Source: Terriglobia bacterium
Lineage (GTDB): Bacteria; Acidobacteriota; Terriglobia; UBA7540
Assembly: GCA_020072905.1 (NCBI GenBank)
Contig: JAIQGB010000027.1
Span: forward strand, 1-16,929
Reading direction: 5' to 3'
Length of the DNA stretch: 16,929 nucleotides
This document shows, in pieces, positions 1 through 6,568 of this stretch (the stretch's first letter is position 1; each line of letters starts with the position of its first letter). The notes beneath the pieces were generated by a model. The model did not search any database and was not told where the DNA came from. It saw nothing but the letters and a program-made list of their open reading frames with translations. The translations under genes and the position numbers were made by a program.

Positions 1-2804
1 TCGAATATCTCCGCAACGACGCCGTCGACGCCAACGACTGGTTTGTGAACCGGCAGATCAATCCCCCCGGTGGCCACGCTCCCAAGACTCCGCTCAAGTG
101 GAACGACTTCGGCTATAACCTGGGCGGGCCGTTCTATATCCCTGGCCACTACAACACCGACAAGTCCAAAACCTTCTTCTTCTGGTCGCAGAACTGGCAC
201 AAGTATCGTCAAGGCACGGTAATCTCGACGGGCGCGCCCACGGCGCGGATGCGACAAGGGGATTTTAGCGAGTGCGACTCTGCATCCCCGAATTTCAACC
301 CGGCAATCTCCGGCTGCGCCCTGGCGATCAATCCGGAGACGGGCGAATATTTCCCGGGCCACGTGGTTCCTGTCGATCCCAACGCCCAGGCGCTCATGGA
401 GGCGTTTGTTCCTCTGCCCAATGACGGAGCAATCGGGTACCTGAAGACGCCGAGCGTCCCCACCGACTGGCGCCAGGAGCAGATTCGCGTGGACCAGAAC
501 CTCGGTGACAAGACCCGGGTCTTCCTGCGCTACACCCAGGATGCTTGGAGCAGAAGGGATACCCCGGCACTTTGGACCTCTTCGACCTATGACACCACAG
601 CCTCGACATTTAATGGGCCAGGCAAGAGTGCAGTATTGAATTTCGTCATTAGCATCACTCCCAGCCTGATGAACGAGTTTGTCATGGGCTACACGCAGGA
701 CGTCCTTTCCTTGCTCCCGGAAGCCGGGCCTGGCTCACCGGCAGGCTCCCTCAACAAGCCCTCCACGTGGACGGGGAAGAACCTCTTCCCGCCCAATCAG
801 AACAACCCTCTGTTTCCCAGCGTCGTCGTGTTGGGTGGCCTTCCTTTCTATTTCGGAGGGGATGTGTTGAGCCCGTGGTCCAACTCGAACCCCGTCATCA
901 CCTGGAAAGACAATGCAACTTGGAGCTTGGGTACACACATGCTGAAGTTCGGGTTTTTTCTGGAGAAATTCCGTAAGAACGAGCAGGAAATCGGCTCGAG
1001 TCCCCAAGGGTTCATCTGGTTTGGGGACTGGAGTGGGGTGACCACGGGAAACGCTCTGGCCGACCTGTATCTCGGTCGCATGGCGCAATACACGGAGGGG
1101 ACACAAACGGTCGACGGTCGTCCCGTAGGTGGCTACCCCAAGGGTCATTGGCGGATGACCGTCTTCGAGCCTTACTTCCAGGACGACTGGAAGGTGAATC
1201 GCAAGCTCACGCTGAACCTGGGCGCGCGCTACTACCTGTATACACGCCCGCACGATGTGTCGCGCCCCACGGTGGACGCGGGCTTTATCCCCACACTCTA
1301 CGACCCCGGGAAGGAAGCCTTGCTGGATGCGAATGGATTCTTGGTGAAAGATCCTGCCACGGGACACGTTCACGATTACACGACGTATGGGAACGGGCTG
1401 GTCGAGTGCGGCACCGGAGGAATTCCCGCCGGCTGTGCTGAACCGTACTATCGGACACTAGCCCCACGCTTCGGCTTTGCCTACGACCCTTGGGGCACCG
1501 GCAAGACCGTCGTCCGCGGCGGCTATGGTATCTACTTCGAAATGGGCAACGGCAGCGAGACGAACACCGAAGGCACCCAGGCTAATCCCCCGGTCATGTT
1601 GGCGCCTACGGTTTACAATGTCATCGGTTTTGACAATATCGTCGCTGGCGCTTTGGGCCCTACGTGGATCGCGGCCCTACCTCATCGCCCGAAATGGGGG
1701 AGCGTCCAGCAATTCAGCTTCGGCGTTCAACATGAGTTCCCCGGCAACAATCTGCTGAGCTTGAGCTATGTGGGCAGCCTGGGACGCCATCTGGCAAGGA
1801 GCCGTGAGCTGGACCAGGTTTCTATCGGCGTCGGCACTATGCAGGCGCCAGAACTCGCAGGACTCGAAGGCTGCGATGCGGCCGGCAACTGCGATGTGCA
1901 AGACGTTTTGATCAACAACCGCGTGCCGAACATTTTCTTCGTGCCGTATCCCGGCTACACCAACATCATGATGAAGGAGAACACCGCGGTCTCCAGCTAC
2001 AACTCGCTCCAGGCAAACTTTCGGCACACGTTCGGGCAAGGATTGACCCTTCAGACCTCCTACACGTGGTCGCACGCGATTGACGACGCCTCCTGGAGCG
2101 ATTCTCGCTCGTGGGTTGACGACAGCAACCTGAGCCGCTGGCGGGCGACTTCCTCCATGAACCGGACGCAGGTGCTGGTGATGAACTACGTTTATGAACT
2201 GCCCTTCTTCAAAACCAGCAGCAGCGCGGTGGCGCGCAGCTTGCTGGGAGGCTGGAAGGTGAGCGGTATCACCAGCTTCTTCACGGGCAGCCCAATTGAC
2301 TTCCTCTGCGGCATCAGCGGCCTGAGCAGCGGAATCGGGGCAGGCGTGACGTGCAACTCGCTGGGGAAACTCCAGATCAAGAAAGGCGTGGTGAACGATC
2401 CGGAGTTTGGACCCACGCCAACCTGGTTCGACCCGAACACTATCGGTCAAGTCACGCTCGACCAGCTGCGCGCCGACGGCCAACCCGGCATGTTTGGCTA
2501 TATGGGTCGTAGCGTGTTGACCGGCCCGGGACGCAACAACTGGGATATCGCGTTGCTCAAAGACTTCGAGCTGCCGTGGTTCGGGGCGGAACACTCCGCG
2601 CTCCAGTTTCGCTGGGAAACATTCAACACCTTCAACCATCCGCAGTGGGGCTCGTTCGGGGCTTCTGCCATTAACGCAGGATGCAGCAGCTTAACACCAC
2701 CGGGCGCGCCCTGCGGCGACGCCGAGAACAACCTCCGCAACGGGCAAGTCAATGCGGCTTGGCCGGCGCGCATTATGCAGTTCGGGCTGAAATTCTTGTT
2801 CTGA
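1..2804 (+). CDS. TonB-dependent receptor, Oar-like (5' end cut by window)
   Basis: Outer-membrane beta-barrel of the large TonB-dependent receptor class common in Acidobacteriota, probably importing a glycan or other bulky nutrient; the substrate cannot be read from the sequence. The frame is open from base 3 upstream of the first in-window start (GTG at 45), reading EYLRNDAVDANDWF, so the signal peptide, the CnaB/carboxypeptidase-like domain and most of the plug lie outside the window. Seen: the family signature NLGGPFYIP followed by KTFFFWSQN, many alternating aromatic barrel strands (for example LTLNLGARYYLY and FGFAYDPWGTGKTVVRGGYGIYFE), FNTFNHPQWG near the end, and a C-terminus GLKFLF with the terminal aromatic expected for BAM recognition. 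About 934 residues are present and the frame is intact. The downstream neighbour is an insertion sequence, so no operon partner is visible. Confidence 0.93.
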   Translation, partial: EYLRNDAVDANDWFVNRQINPPGGHAPKTPLKWNDFGYNLGGPFYIPGHYNTDKSKTFFFWSQNWHKYRQGTVISTGAPTARMRQGDFSECDSASPNFNPAISGCALAINPETGEYFPGHVVPVDPNAQALMEAFVPLPNDGAIGYLKTPSVPTDWRQEQIRVDQNLGDKTRVFLRYTQDAWSRRDTPALWTSSTYDTTASTFNGPGKSAVLNFVISITPSLMNEFVMGYTQDVLSLLPEAGPGSPAGSLNKPSTWTGKNLFPPNQNNPLFPSVVVLGGLPFYFGGDVLSPWSNSNPVITWKDNATWSLGTHMLKFGFFLEKFRKNEQEIGSSPQGFIWFGDWSGVTTGNALADLYLGRMAQYTEGTQTVDGRPVGGYPKGHWRMTVFEPYFQDDWKVNRKLTLNLGARYYLYTRPHDVSRPTVDAGFIPTLYDPGKEALLDANGFLVKDPATGHVHDYTTYGNGLVECGTGGIPAGCAEPYYRTLAPRFGFAYDPWGTGKTVVRGGYGIYFEMGNGSETNTEGTQANPPVMLAPTVYNVIGFDNIVAGALGPTWIAALPHRPKWGSVQQFSFGVQHEFPGNNLLSLSYVGSLGRHLARSRELDQVSIGVGTMQAPELAGLEGCDAAGNCDVQDVLINNRVPNIFFVPYPGYTNIMMKENTAVSSYNSLQANFRHTFGQGLTLQTSYTWSHAIDDASWSDSRSWVDDSNLSRWRATSSMNRTQVLVMNYVYELPFFKTSSSAVARSLLGGWKVSGITSFFTGSPIDFLCGISGLSSGIGAGVTCNSLGKLQIKKGVVNDPEFGPTPTWFDPNTIGQVTLDQLRADGQPGMFGYMGRSVLTGPGRNNWDIALLKDFELPWFGAEHSALQFRWETFNTFNHPQWGSFGASAINAGCSSLTPPGAPCGDAENNLRNGQVNAAWPARIMQFGLKFLF

Positions 2805-2818
2805 AGTTTCCGGCGGAG

Positions 2819-2878
2819 GACCTGCCCTCCGACCCGCGCTTTCAGGAGCTCCTGCGCCGCATGAACTTCCCGCAATAA
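2819..2878 (+). pseudogene. Orphan C-terminal tail of a TPR/Ser-Thr kinase-type protein
   Basis: Directly after the receptor stop, one forward frame reads DLPSDPRFQELLRRMNFPQ and then TAA. From memory of the family, this wording ends many acidobacterial TPR-containing Ser/Thr kinases and adenylate-cyclase-like proteins. No start, TPR units or kinase domain precede it, because the same frame upstream is only a shadow of the receptor. I read it as the last 19 codons of a deleted gene. The IS66 tnpC stop lies 9 bp beyond the TAA, so the tail sits between the receptor and the insertion sequence. It could be chance similarity, but the exact fit at a stop codon argues against that. Confidence 0.45.
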
Positions 2879-2886
2879 GAGAGAAG

Positions 2887-4419
2887 TCAGCAGTCACCGG
2901 TTGCCCGCCGTGCAGCCATCCATAGGTCGGGAAGCAACTCAGCGAGGCGGCTTTGGGGATGAGTGCTGAGGCGTTCAAAGATGTCGCGCAGGTAAGCAAA
3001 CGGATCGATGTCCAGCCGCTTGCAGGTGGTGATGAAGCTGGTCAGTACGGCCGCCGTGCGCCCGCCATTGTCGCTTCCGAAGAAGAGCCAATTCTTGCGT
3101 CCGACCGCGACCCCGCGCAGACTGCGCTCGGCGCCGTTATTGTCAATTTCCAAATCGCCGTCTTCGCTGTAACGGACCAGGGCTTTCCAGTTCGACAACG
3201 CGTACGTAATGGCTTGGCCTTCCGGGCTTTTCGGCAATACCTTGGGTTGCTCTCGCTCCAGATACGCCTTGATGTCGTCCAGGATGGGTACTGATTTGGC
3301 TTGACGCAGGGCCAGCCGCCCCTCCCCATCGAGCTTCATGTCGTGGGCTTCGCGCTCCACGTCATACAGCAAGCGGATATACGCCAGCATGACCGTCGAA
3401 CGCATCAAGTCCAAGGACTGCGCCTCATAGAACTTGCGCCGCGTGTGCGCCCAGCACGCGACTTCGACCACTTCGCGCTTAGGATCTGCGTACAACCCGT
3501 CGTAACCTGAGTAGGCGTCCGCCTGCAGGAACCCGCTGAATTTCTCCATGAATGCCTGCGGTCCGTCCCGGCTGCGGCTGGGGGTATAGTCATAGACCGT
3601 GTAGGGATGAAGGTCATCCCCCACATAAGTCCAGATCCTCCCCAGGCGTGTTCGCGGAAGGGTCGAGTCCAGTACTCCCACCGGCGTGTCGTCGGTCTGC
3701 ATGACCTTCGACTTCAGGACCCGCTCTTTCATCAGATCAAAAAGCGGGCTGACGAGCCGCGCGCACCGCCACATCCAGTCGCACATCGTCTGGCGCGAAA
3801 GCGTCACGCCATGGCGCCTGAAGATCCCCTCCTGGCGGTAAAGGGGAAGATGATCGGCGTACTTGCTGACGGCCACGTGCGCCAGCAAGCCTCGTCCCGG
3901 CAGCCCCTTCTCGATCGGTTGCATCGGCTTCTGCGCCGTGAGCACGGTGCATCCCTTCACGCAGGCGTATTTCTGACAGGCTTCCTCGATGACATACAAC
4001 GAGGCCGGGACGTACTCCAGCCGCTCGCTGACCTCTTCACCGATGTGACGGAGCTCTCCCTGACACTGCGGGCACTGCCGTTCATCTTCTCCGAGATCAT
4101 AGACTACCCGCTTCCTGGCCAGCGACTCCGGCAGGCGTTGCCGGCCATGGCCCTGGCGCATGGGCTTGTCCGCTTTCGTGTCTTCTAGCGGAGGCGGGGC
4201 CTCATGCGCGGCGGTGATGATCCCCACCGCGAACAGGAACAGTTGATTCTCATTCACCCGTTCTCGCTTCGGGCCGTAACGCCAACGCAGCAGCTGTTCC
4301 AGCAGGTGTTGCAGCTGTTGGAGCCGCCGCTCCTTGGAGTCCACCTCCTCCAGGAGGGCCGCCACCATCTGCCGCAGGGCGGCCACGTCTTCCGGCAACT
4401 TGTCGCGATCAATCTCCAT
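2887..4419 (-). CDS. tnpC: IS66 transposase TnpC (DDE)
   Basis: Catalytic DDE transposase of IS66 elements, 510 aa, the normal family length. In order: an N-terminal Leu-rich coiled coil (about residues 5-45), a GRQRLPESLARKRVVYDL linker, a zinc-binding segment with CPQC and two further cysteines, then the RNase H-like core. Candidate acidic triad: Asp in MQTDDTPVG, Asp in LQADAYSGYD, and Glu in DNNGAERSLRG. The C-terminal TCKRLDIDPFAYLRDIFERL is typical of IS66. The ATG overlaps the end of the preceding DUF6788-like gene by 11 bp, implying translational coupling. No frameshift or missing residue is seen. Confidence 0.96.
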   Translation of the reverse strand: MEIDRDKLPEDVAALRQMVAALLEEVDSKERRLQQLQHLLEQLLRWRYGPKRERVNENQLFLFAVGIITAAHEAPPPLEDTKADKPMRQGHGRQRLPESLARKRVVYDLGEDERQCPQCQGELRHIGEEVSERLEYVPASLYVIEEACQKYACVKGCTVLTAQKPMQPIEKGLPGRGLLAHVAVSKYADHLPLYRQEGIFRRHGVTLSRQTMCDWMWRCARLVSPLFDLMKERVLKSKVMQTDDTPVGVLDSTLPRTRLGRIWTYVGDDLHPYTVYDYTPSRSRDGPQAFMEKFSGFLQADAYSGYDGLYADPKREVVEVACWAHTRRKFYEAQSLDLMRSTVMLAYIRLLYDVEREAHDMKLDGEGRLALRQAKSVPILDDIKAYLEREQPKVLPKSPEGQAITYALSNWKALVRYSEDGDLEIDNNGAERSLRGVAVGRKNWLFFGSDNGGRTAAVLTSFITTCKRLDIDPFAYLRDIFERLSTHPQSRLAELLPDLWMAARRATGDC

Positions 4420-4750
4420 GGCGCTGCTTCGAGGTGGCCCGCTCCAGTTCTACCGACAGATCCACCCACTCGTTGACCAGTTCCCGAAACTGCTTGTAGT
4501 TCTCAACCTTGTGGCGTATCTCCGTCACCCGCTCCGGCCGCACGAAACGGCTGGTGCTTTTGCCCCGCCACGTGAAGCCCAATTGATAGTACGGCCCGTG
4601 TCTGCGAGGCTTTTTGGGGTCCTTGCATCGGCAGCGGGGCTTGCCACAGACATTGTACTGTTCACTCAGGCTGCCCGGATGCATTGACCCCAGCTTAGTT
4701 AGGCTGCGCTTGATTACTTCAATCCGTCGCTCAATCGCGGAGTGATGCAC
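4409..4750 (-). CDS. DUF6788-like protein inside IS66
   Basis: Small basic protein of about 113 aa with the pattern GSLSEQYNVCGKPRCRCKD followed by RRHGPYYQLGFTWRGKSTSRFV and a C-terminal helix YKQFRELVNEWVDLSVEL. This matches the cysteine-rich DUF6788 family as I remember it; three closely spaced cysteines could bind metal. Its biochemical role is unknown. It sits between tnpB and tnpC and overlaps tnpC by 11 bp, so it is probably co-translated with the transposase. The frame opens upstream at a TTG at 4789, but that codon lies within the -35 of a likely promoter, so GTG at 4750 (preceded by ACAGGA) is preferred. Confidence 0.75.
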   Translation of the reverse strand: MHHSAIERRIEVIKRSLTKLGSMHPGSLSEQYNVCGKPRCRCKDPKKPRRHGPYYQLGFTWRGKSTSRFVRPERVTEIRHKVENYKQFRELVNEWVDLSVELERATSKQRHGD

Positions 4751-4757
4751 GTCCTGT

Positions 4758-4786
4758 AGACTATAACAGCTATCGGAAGCTGTCAA
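4758..4786 (-). promoter_or_regulatory. Promoter candidate for the DUF6788-like gene and tnpC
   Basis: On the minus strand, TTGACA (4786-4781) is followed after 17 nt by TAGTCT (4763-4758); an overlapping TATAGT gives 15-nt spacing. It lies between tnpB and the DUF6788-like gene and would give tnpC a promoter separate from tnpA-tnpB. Transcription would begin close to the GTG at 4750. Confidence 0.4.
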
Positions 4787-4820
4787 CAATAAAATGAGCT
4801 TTTCACGTTTCTTTCCTCAA

Positions 4821-5198
4821 TTACCCCTCGCTCTCCTCCGTGCTCCCTGCGCTCTCCGGCAAGTTATAGCGCTTCCGCCTCTTCCCCCGGTTCAGATCGA
4901 TGCCCTCCAGCAGCACCGCCAGTTCCCATGCCGCCAGTTCCTTCCGTCCCGTCTGGGCGAACGGGAACTGGAACGTCCCTACTTCCAGCCGCTTGTACCA
5001 GATCGCCCATCCGTCCCGGTCCCAATAGAGAATCTTCACTCGATCACTGCGTCGGTTACAGAACACCAGCAGGTGCCCGGAGAAGGGATTACACCCGATG
5101 ACGTGTTCCGCCATCATCGACAACCCGTCAAACGAGCGGCGCATGTCGCACGGAACTGTACATAAGTAGACCTTGATGGCGGCCGGAAAGCTCAGCAT
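4821..5198 (-). CDS. tnpB: IS66 accessory protein TnpB
   Basis: IS66 Orf2/TnpB, 125 aa, required together with TnpA and TnpC for transposition of classical IS66 elements (established for the family). The diagnostic N-terminal half is present: IKVYLCTVPCDMRRSFDGLS, then LLVFCNRRSDRVKILYWDRDG and a WYKRLEVGTFQFP segment. Its ATG overlaps the tnpA stop in the sequence ATGCTGA, a standard coupling overlap. The C-terminal tail (LNRGKRRKRYNLPESAGSTEESEG) is basic, then acidic. Confidence 0.95.
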   Translation of the reverse strand: MLSFPAAIKVYLCTVPCDMRRSFDGLSMMAEHVIGCNPFSGHLLVFCNRRSDRVKILYWDRDGWAIWYKRLEVGTFQFPFAQTGRKELAAWELAVLLEGIDLNRGKRRKRYNLPESAGSTEESEG

Positions 5199-5545
5199 TC
5201 CTGGGGCTCCACGGCCGCCAGGACGGCCCGCAAGGTCTCCTCATCCACACCCTTGCGGATACGCAGGCGTCGCCCGTCGCCAAGCAGCAGTTCGATCCCG
5301 GAGTCGGTTCCCTCCGGTTCGTCACTTACCAGAGCAAACCTGGCCGGTCCCCGATTGACGCCCAGCTCCCGTGTCGGCCGGTCCTGGCGACCTGCCTTGA
5401 GCTTATGCTGCCACCAGTAGAACTGGCTCTCCTTCAACCGGTGTTGCCGGCAAAATTCACGAATTGACATCTCGCTCCGCGCCGCCTCCCGAATCGTCCT
5501 CTGCCAGTAACGCTCTTTCTCCATATCCCGTCCACTACGGCTCAT
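5192..5545 (-). CDS. tnpA: IS66 TnpA, helix-turn-helix protein
   Basis: Small DNA-binding protein of IS66 elements, 117 aa from the chosen start. Residues about 8-45 hold a helix-turn-helix of the IS3/IS66 Orf1 type: YWQRTIREAARSEMSIREFC followed by RQHRLKESQFYWWQHKLK. The C-terminal half (IELLLGDGRRLRIRKGVDEE) is the usual conserved TnpA ending. The open frame extends to 5638, but ATG at 5545 has a strong ribosome-binding site (GGAGGT at 5556-5551, 5 nt spacing), while upstream codons translate to unfamiliar sequence. The stop overlaps tnpB. Confidence 0.93.
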   Translation of the reverse strand: MSRSGRDMEKERYWQRTIREAARSEMSIREFCRQHRLKESQFYWWQHKLKAGRQDRPTRELGVNRGPARFALVSDEPEGTDSGIELLLGDGRRLRIRKGVDEETLRAVLAAVEPQEC

Positions 5546-5621
5546 TCCACACCTCCGGCTTTTAACCCACACGTTCACCTGCGCACGGTAGCGCGCATTC
5601 GTGCTCATCTGTGGGCAAGTA

Positions 5622-5965
5622 TCAGGTGGATGCTTCAAACGCGAAAGGTGGGTTCACCGGACGATTACGAAGATCCGACATGAGCGCAACCAGCTTGTCC
5701 ACGTTGAGCTTTGGATTCGCATTCTGCTGGGCTCGCCTAAGTTGATTGGCAATGAACTGGTCTTCGCAGTCGATCTGCCGGCGATGGGTAGCTACAACCG
5801 CCGATTGGACGGCGCTTTGACGAATAAGCAGATTGGCAAGCTCGTCCTTCAGCGGGCGCTTGATCTCGCTTGGAGGGGCGCGTCGGCGTTATTGGACGCG
5901 AAGCCGACGGCCTCTTTGGGCTTCGAAGGAATGCGCCTAGCGGATTCTGGAAGGTTAGTCGACAT
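5622..5965 (-). pseudogene. Unrecognised 114-aa protein gene with one-base frameshift
   Basis: No single long frame exists, but two abutting minus-strand frames join well. From ATG at 5965 (a TGA stands four codons upstream) the first reads MSTNLPESARRIPSKPKEAV and continues to NNADAP; the second continues SEIKRPLKDELANLL, then QFIANQLRRAQQNANPKLNV, ending FAFEAST-stop. Adding one C to the CCCC run (plus strand 5875-5878) restores 114 codons with a soluble, helix-rich, coding-like composition. The family is not recognised and no helix-turn-helix is seen. It lies between IS66 and the divergent control region of the xis-int module, so it may belong to the integrated element. A sequencing error or a young mutation are both possible. 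A plus-strand frame over the same bases (5601-5987) looks like a shadow. Confidence 0.55.
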
Positions 5966-6025
5966 TCTGGAACTTCAGGGCAAGTAGGTTCGAAACCGTG
6001 AAGGGCGCAGCGATTTTGGTAAATG

Positions 6026-6066
6026 TGCACCCGGAAATGTTCCCTGCACTATCAGAGACGGGTGCA
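6026..6066. repeat. Inverted repeat TGCACCCG / CGGGTGCA
   Basis: Perfect 8-bp arms at 6026-6033 and 6059-6066 with a 25-nt loop. The loop contains a nested dyad: GTGCA (6025-6029), GGAA (6033-6036), TTCC (6040-6043), TGCAC (6045-6049). No T-tract follows, so it is not an ordinary terminator. In this position it may be a leader hairpin of the minus-strand gene or a cluster of recombinase arm sites; neither is demonstrated. Confidence 0.5.
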
Positions 6067-6101
6067 AAGTGATCGGCTGCAAGTCGAAGGGCTGTGAAAT
6101 T

Positions 6102-6129
6102 ATTATAGTAATTCTATACCTCACTTAAA
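6102..6129 (-). promoter_or_regulatory. Divergent promoter with operator-like palindrome
   Basis: On the minus strand a perfect TATAAT (6107-6102) is preceded after 16 nt by a weak -35, TTTAAG (6129-6124); it would transcribe the frameshifted 114-aa gene. Overlapping it is the dyad TATAG-TAATT-CTATA (6104-6118). A related, less symmetric copy (TATAG-AGAATT-GTGTA, 6141-6156) abuts the -35 of the plus-strand promoter. The layout is that of a small genetic switch with two operators between divergent promoters. Confidence 0.4.
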
Positions 6130-6157
6130 CATGAGCTCATTATAGAGAATTGTGTAC

Positions 6158-6186
6158 TTGACAACTACATTTCTCTTTGCAAAAAT
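6158..6186 (+). promoter_or_regulatory. Sigma-70 promoter candidate for xis-int
   Basis: TTGACA (6158-6163), exactly 17 nt, then AAAAAT (6181-6186; 4 of 6 consensus). It sits in the most AT-rich part of the window and directly upstream of the structured leader. A start near 6193 would coincide with the 5' strand of the leader's closing helix. Confidence 0.5.
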
Positions 6187-6192
6187 GTGTGA

Positions 6193-6345
6193 TGCACGGC
6201 TCCCAGATTGAAGCAGTACGTCTGGAATGGGAGCCAGAGAGTCCGTTGATGACTCTCGTTTGCGGCGAACAGGGGCAGTCTGAAACCCCTGGCGGGTGTC
6301 TAAACCGACGCTGCCTAGGTTTCAGAGAGGGAGGTGCCCCGTGCA
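6193..6345 (+). ncRNA. Structured leader RNA upstream of xis (putative)
   Basis: About 150 nt between promoter and excisionase start contain several perfect complementary pairs. P1: TGCACGG 6193-6199 with CCGTGCA 6339-6345. P2: GGCTCCCA 6198-6205 with TGGGAGCC 6228-6235 (two bases shared with P1). P3: GAGAGTC 6237-6243 with GACTCTC 6251-6257. P4: CTGAAACC 6280-6287 with GGTTTCAG 6318-6325, enclosing GGC/GCC and GTGTC/GACGC with a hexaloop. An alternative hairpin, AGGGG 6271-6275 with CCCCT 6286-6290, excludes P4. P1 includes the GTG start codon of xis at 6341, so folding could gate its translation. The class matches no riboswitch I recognise; function is inferred from pairing and position only. 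Confidence 0.45.
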
Positions 6346-6547
6346 GAAACTCTCTAAAGTCCCAGACCTTGCAGGTATACTAAAGGTCAAAGATTCAACG
6401 GTTTACGGCTGGGTCCGCGCTGGAAAGATCCCGTCTTTAAGAATCGGACGGCTCATTCGGTTCACCCCCAAGCAGATAAGGGAAATAAGCGGGATTGGCG
6501 ACGATGAAGGTGGAAGTGCCCCCGCCGACGTTGATTCGTCCAGCTGA
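6341..6547 (+). CDS. Excisionase-like helix-turn-helix protein
   Basis: Small DNA-binding protein (68 aa) of the MerR-type/excisionase fold, expected to bend att-site DNA and bias the adjacent integrase toward excision, or to act as a transcription regulator. Residues about 10-50 read ILKVKDSTVYGWVRAGKIPS then LRIGRLIRFTPKQIREI, the classic helix-turn-helix plus wing of the excisionase DNA-binding domain. GTG at 6341 is chosen because GGGAGGTG (6329-6336) precedes it; an in-frame GTG at 6296 lies inside the leader hairpin P4 and has no ribosome-binding site. The C-terminal tail is acidic. The integrase begins 21 bp downstream, so the two form an operon. Confidence 0.85.
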   Translation: MQKLSKVPDLAGILKVKDSTVYGWVRAGKIPSLRIGRLIRFTPKQIREISGIGDDEGGSAPADVDSSS

Positions 6548-6568
6548 CCGGGAGAGGGGAGGCCGCCA

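Larger units (their letters stand above)
2879..5621 (-). mobile_element. IS66-family insertion sequence (ends not resolved)
   Basis: A minus-strand block of tnpA, tnpB, a DUF6788-like gene and tnpC, in the canonical IS66 order with an extra passenger. All four frames are open, so the element may be functional. Terminal inverted repeats and the 8-bp target duplication could not be identified with confidence. The left limit is set by the TAA of the orphan tail at 2878 and the right limit by the stop of the pseudogene at 5622. The left end would leave almost no non-coding DNA after tnpC, which is unusually tight. Confidence 0.8.

Noticed and set aside
1677..2639. 320-codon minus-strand ORF
   Set aside because: Antisense shadow of the TonB receptor; repetitive, basic and without motifs.
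2885..5665. Possible IS66 terminal repeats: GTCAGCAGTCACCGG at 2886 and, reversed, GTAATCGTCCGGTG ending at 5668
   Set aside because: They align only with gaps, no 8-bp target duplication flanks them, and the right one would lie inside the neighbouring pseudogene.
5601..5987. 128-codon plus-strand ORF
   Set aside because: It overlaps the restored minus-strand 114-aa gene, has no ribosome-binding site and an unfamiliar composition; treated as a shadow.
6177..6383. 68-codon plus-strand ORF over the leader region
   Set aside because: TTG start without a ribosome-binding site, frame crosses the xis start, and the bases are better explained by nested complementary helices.
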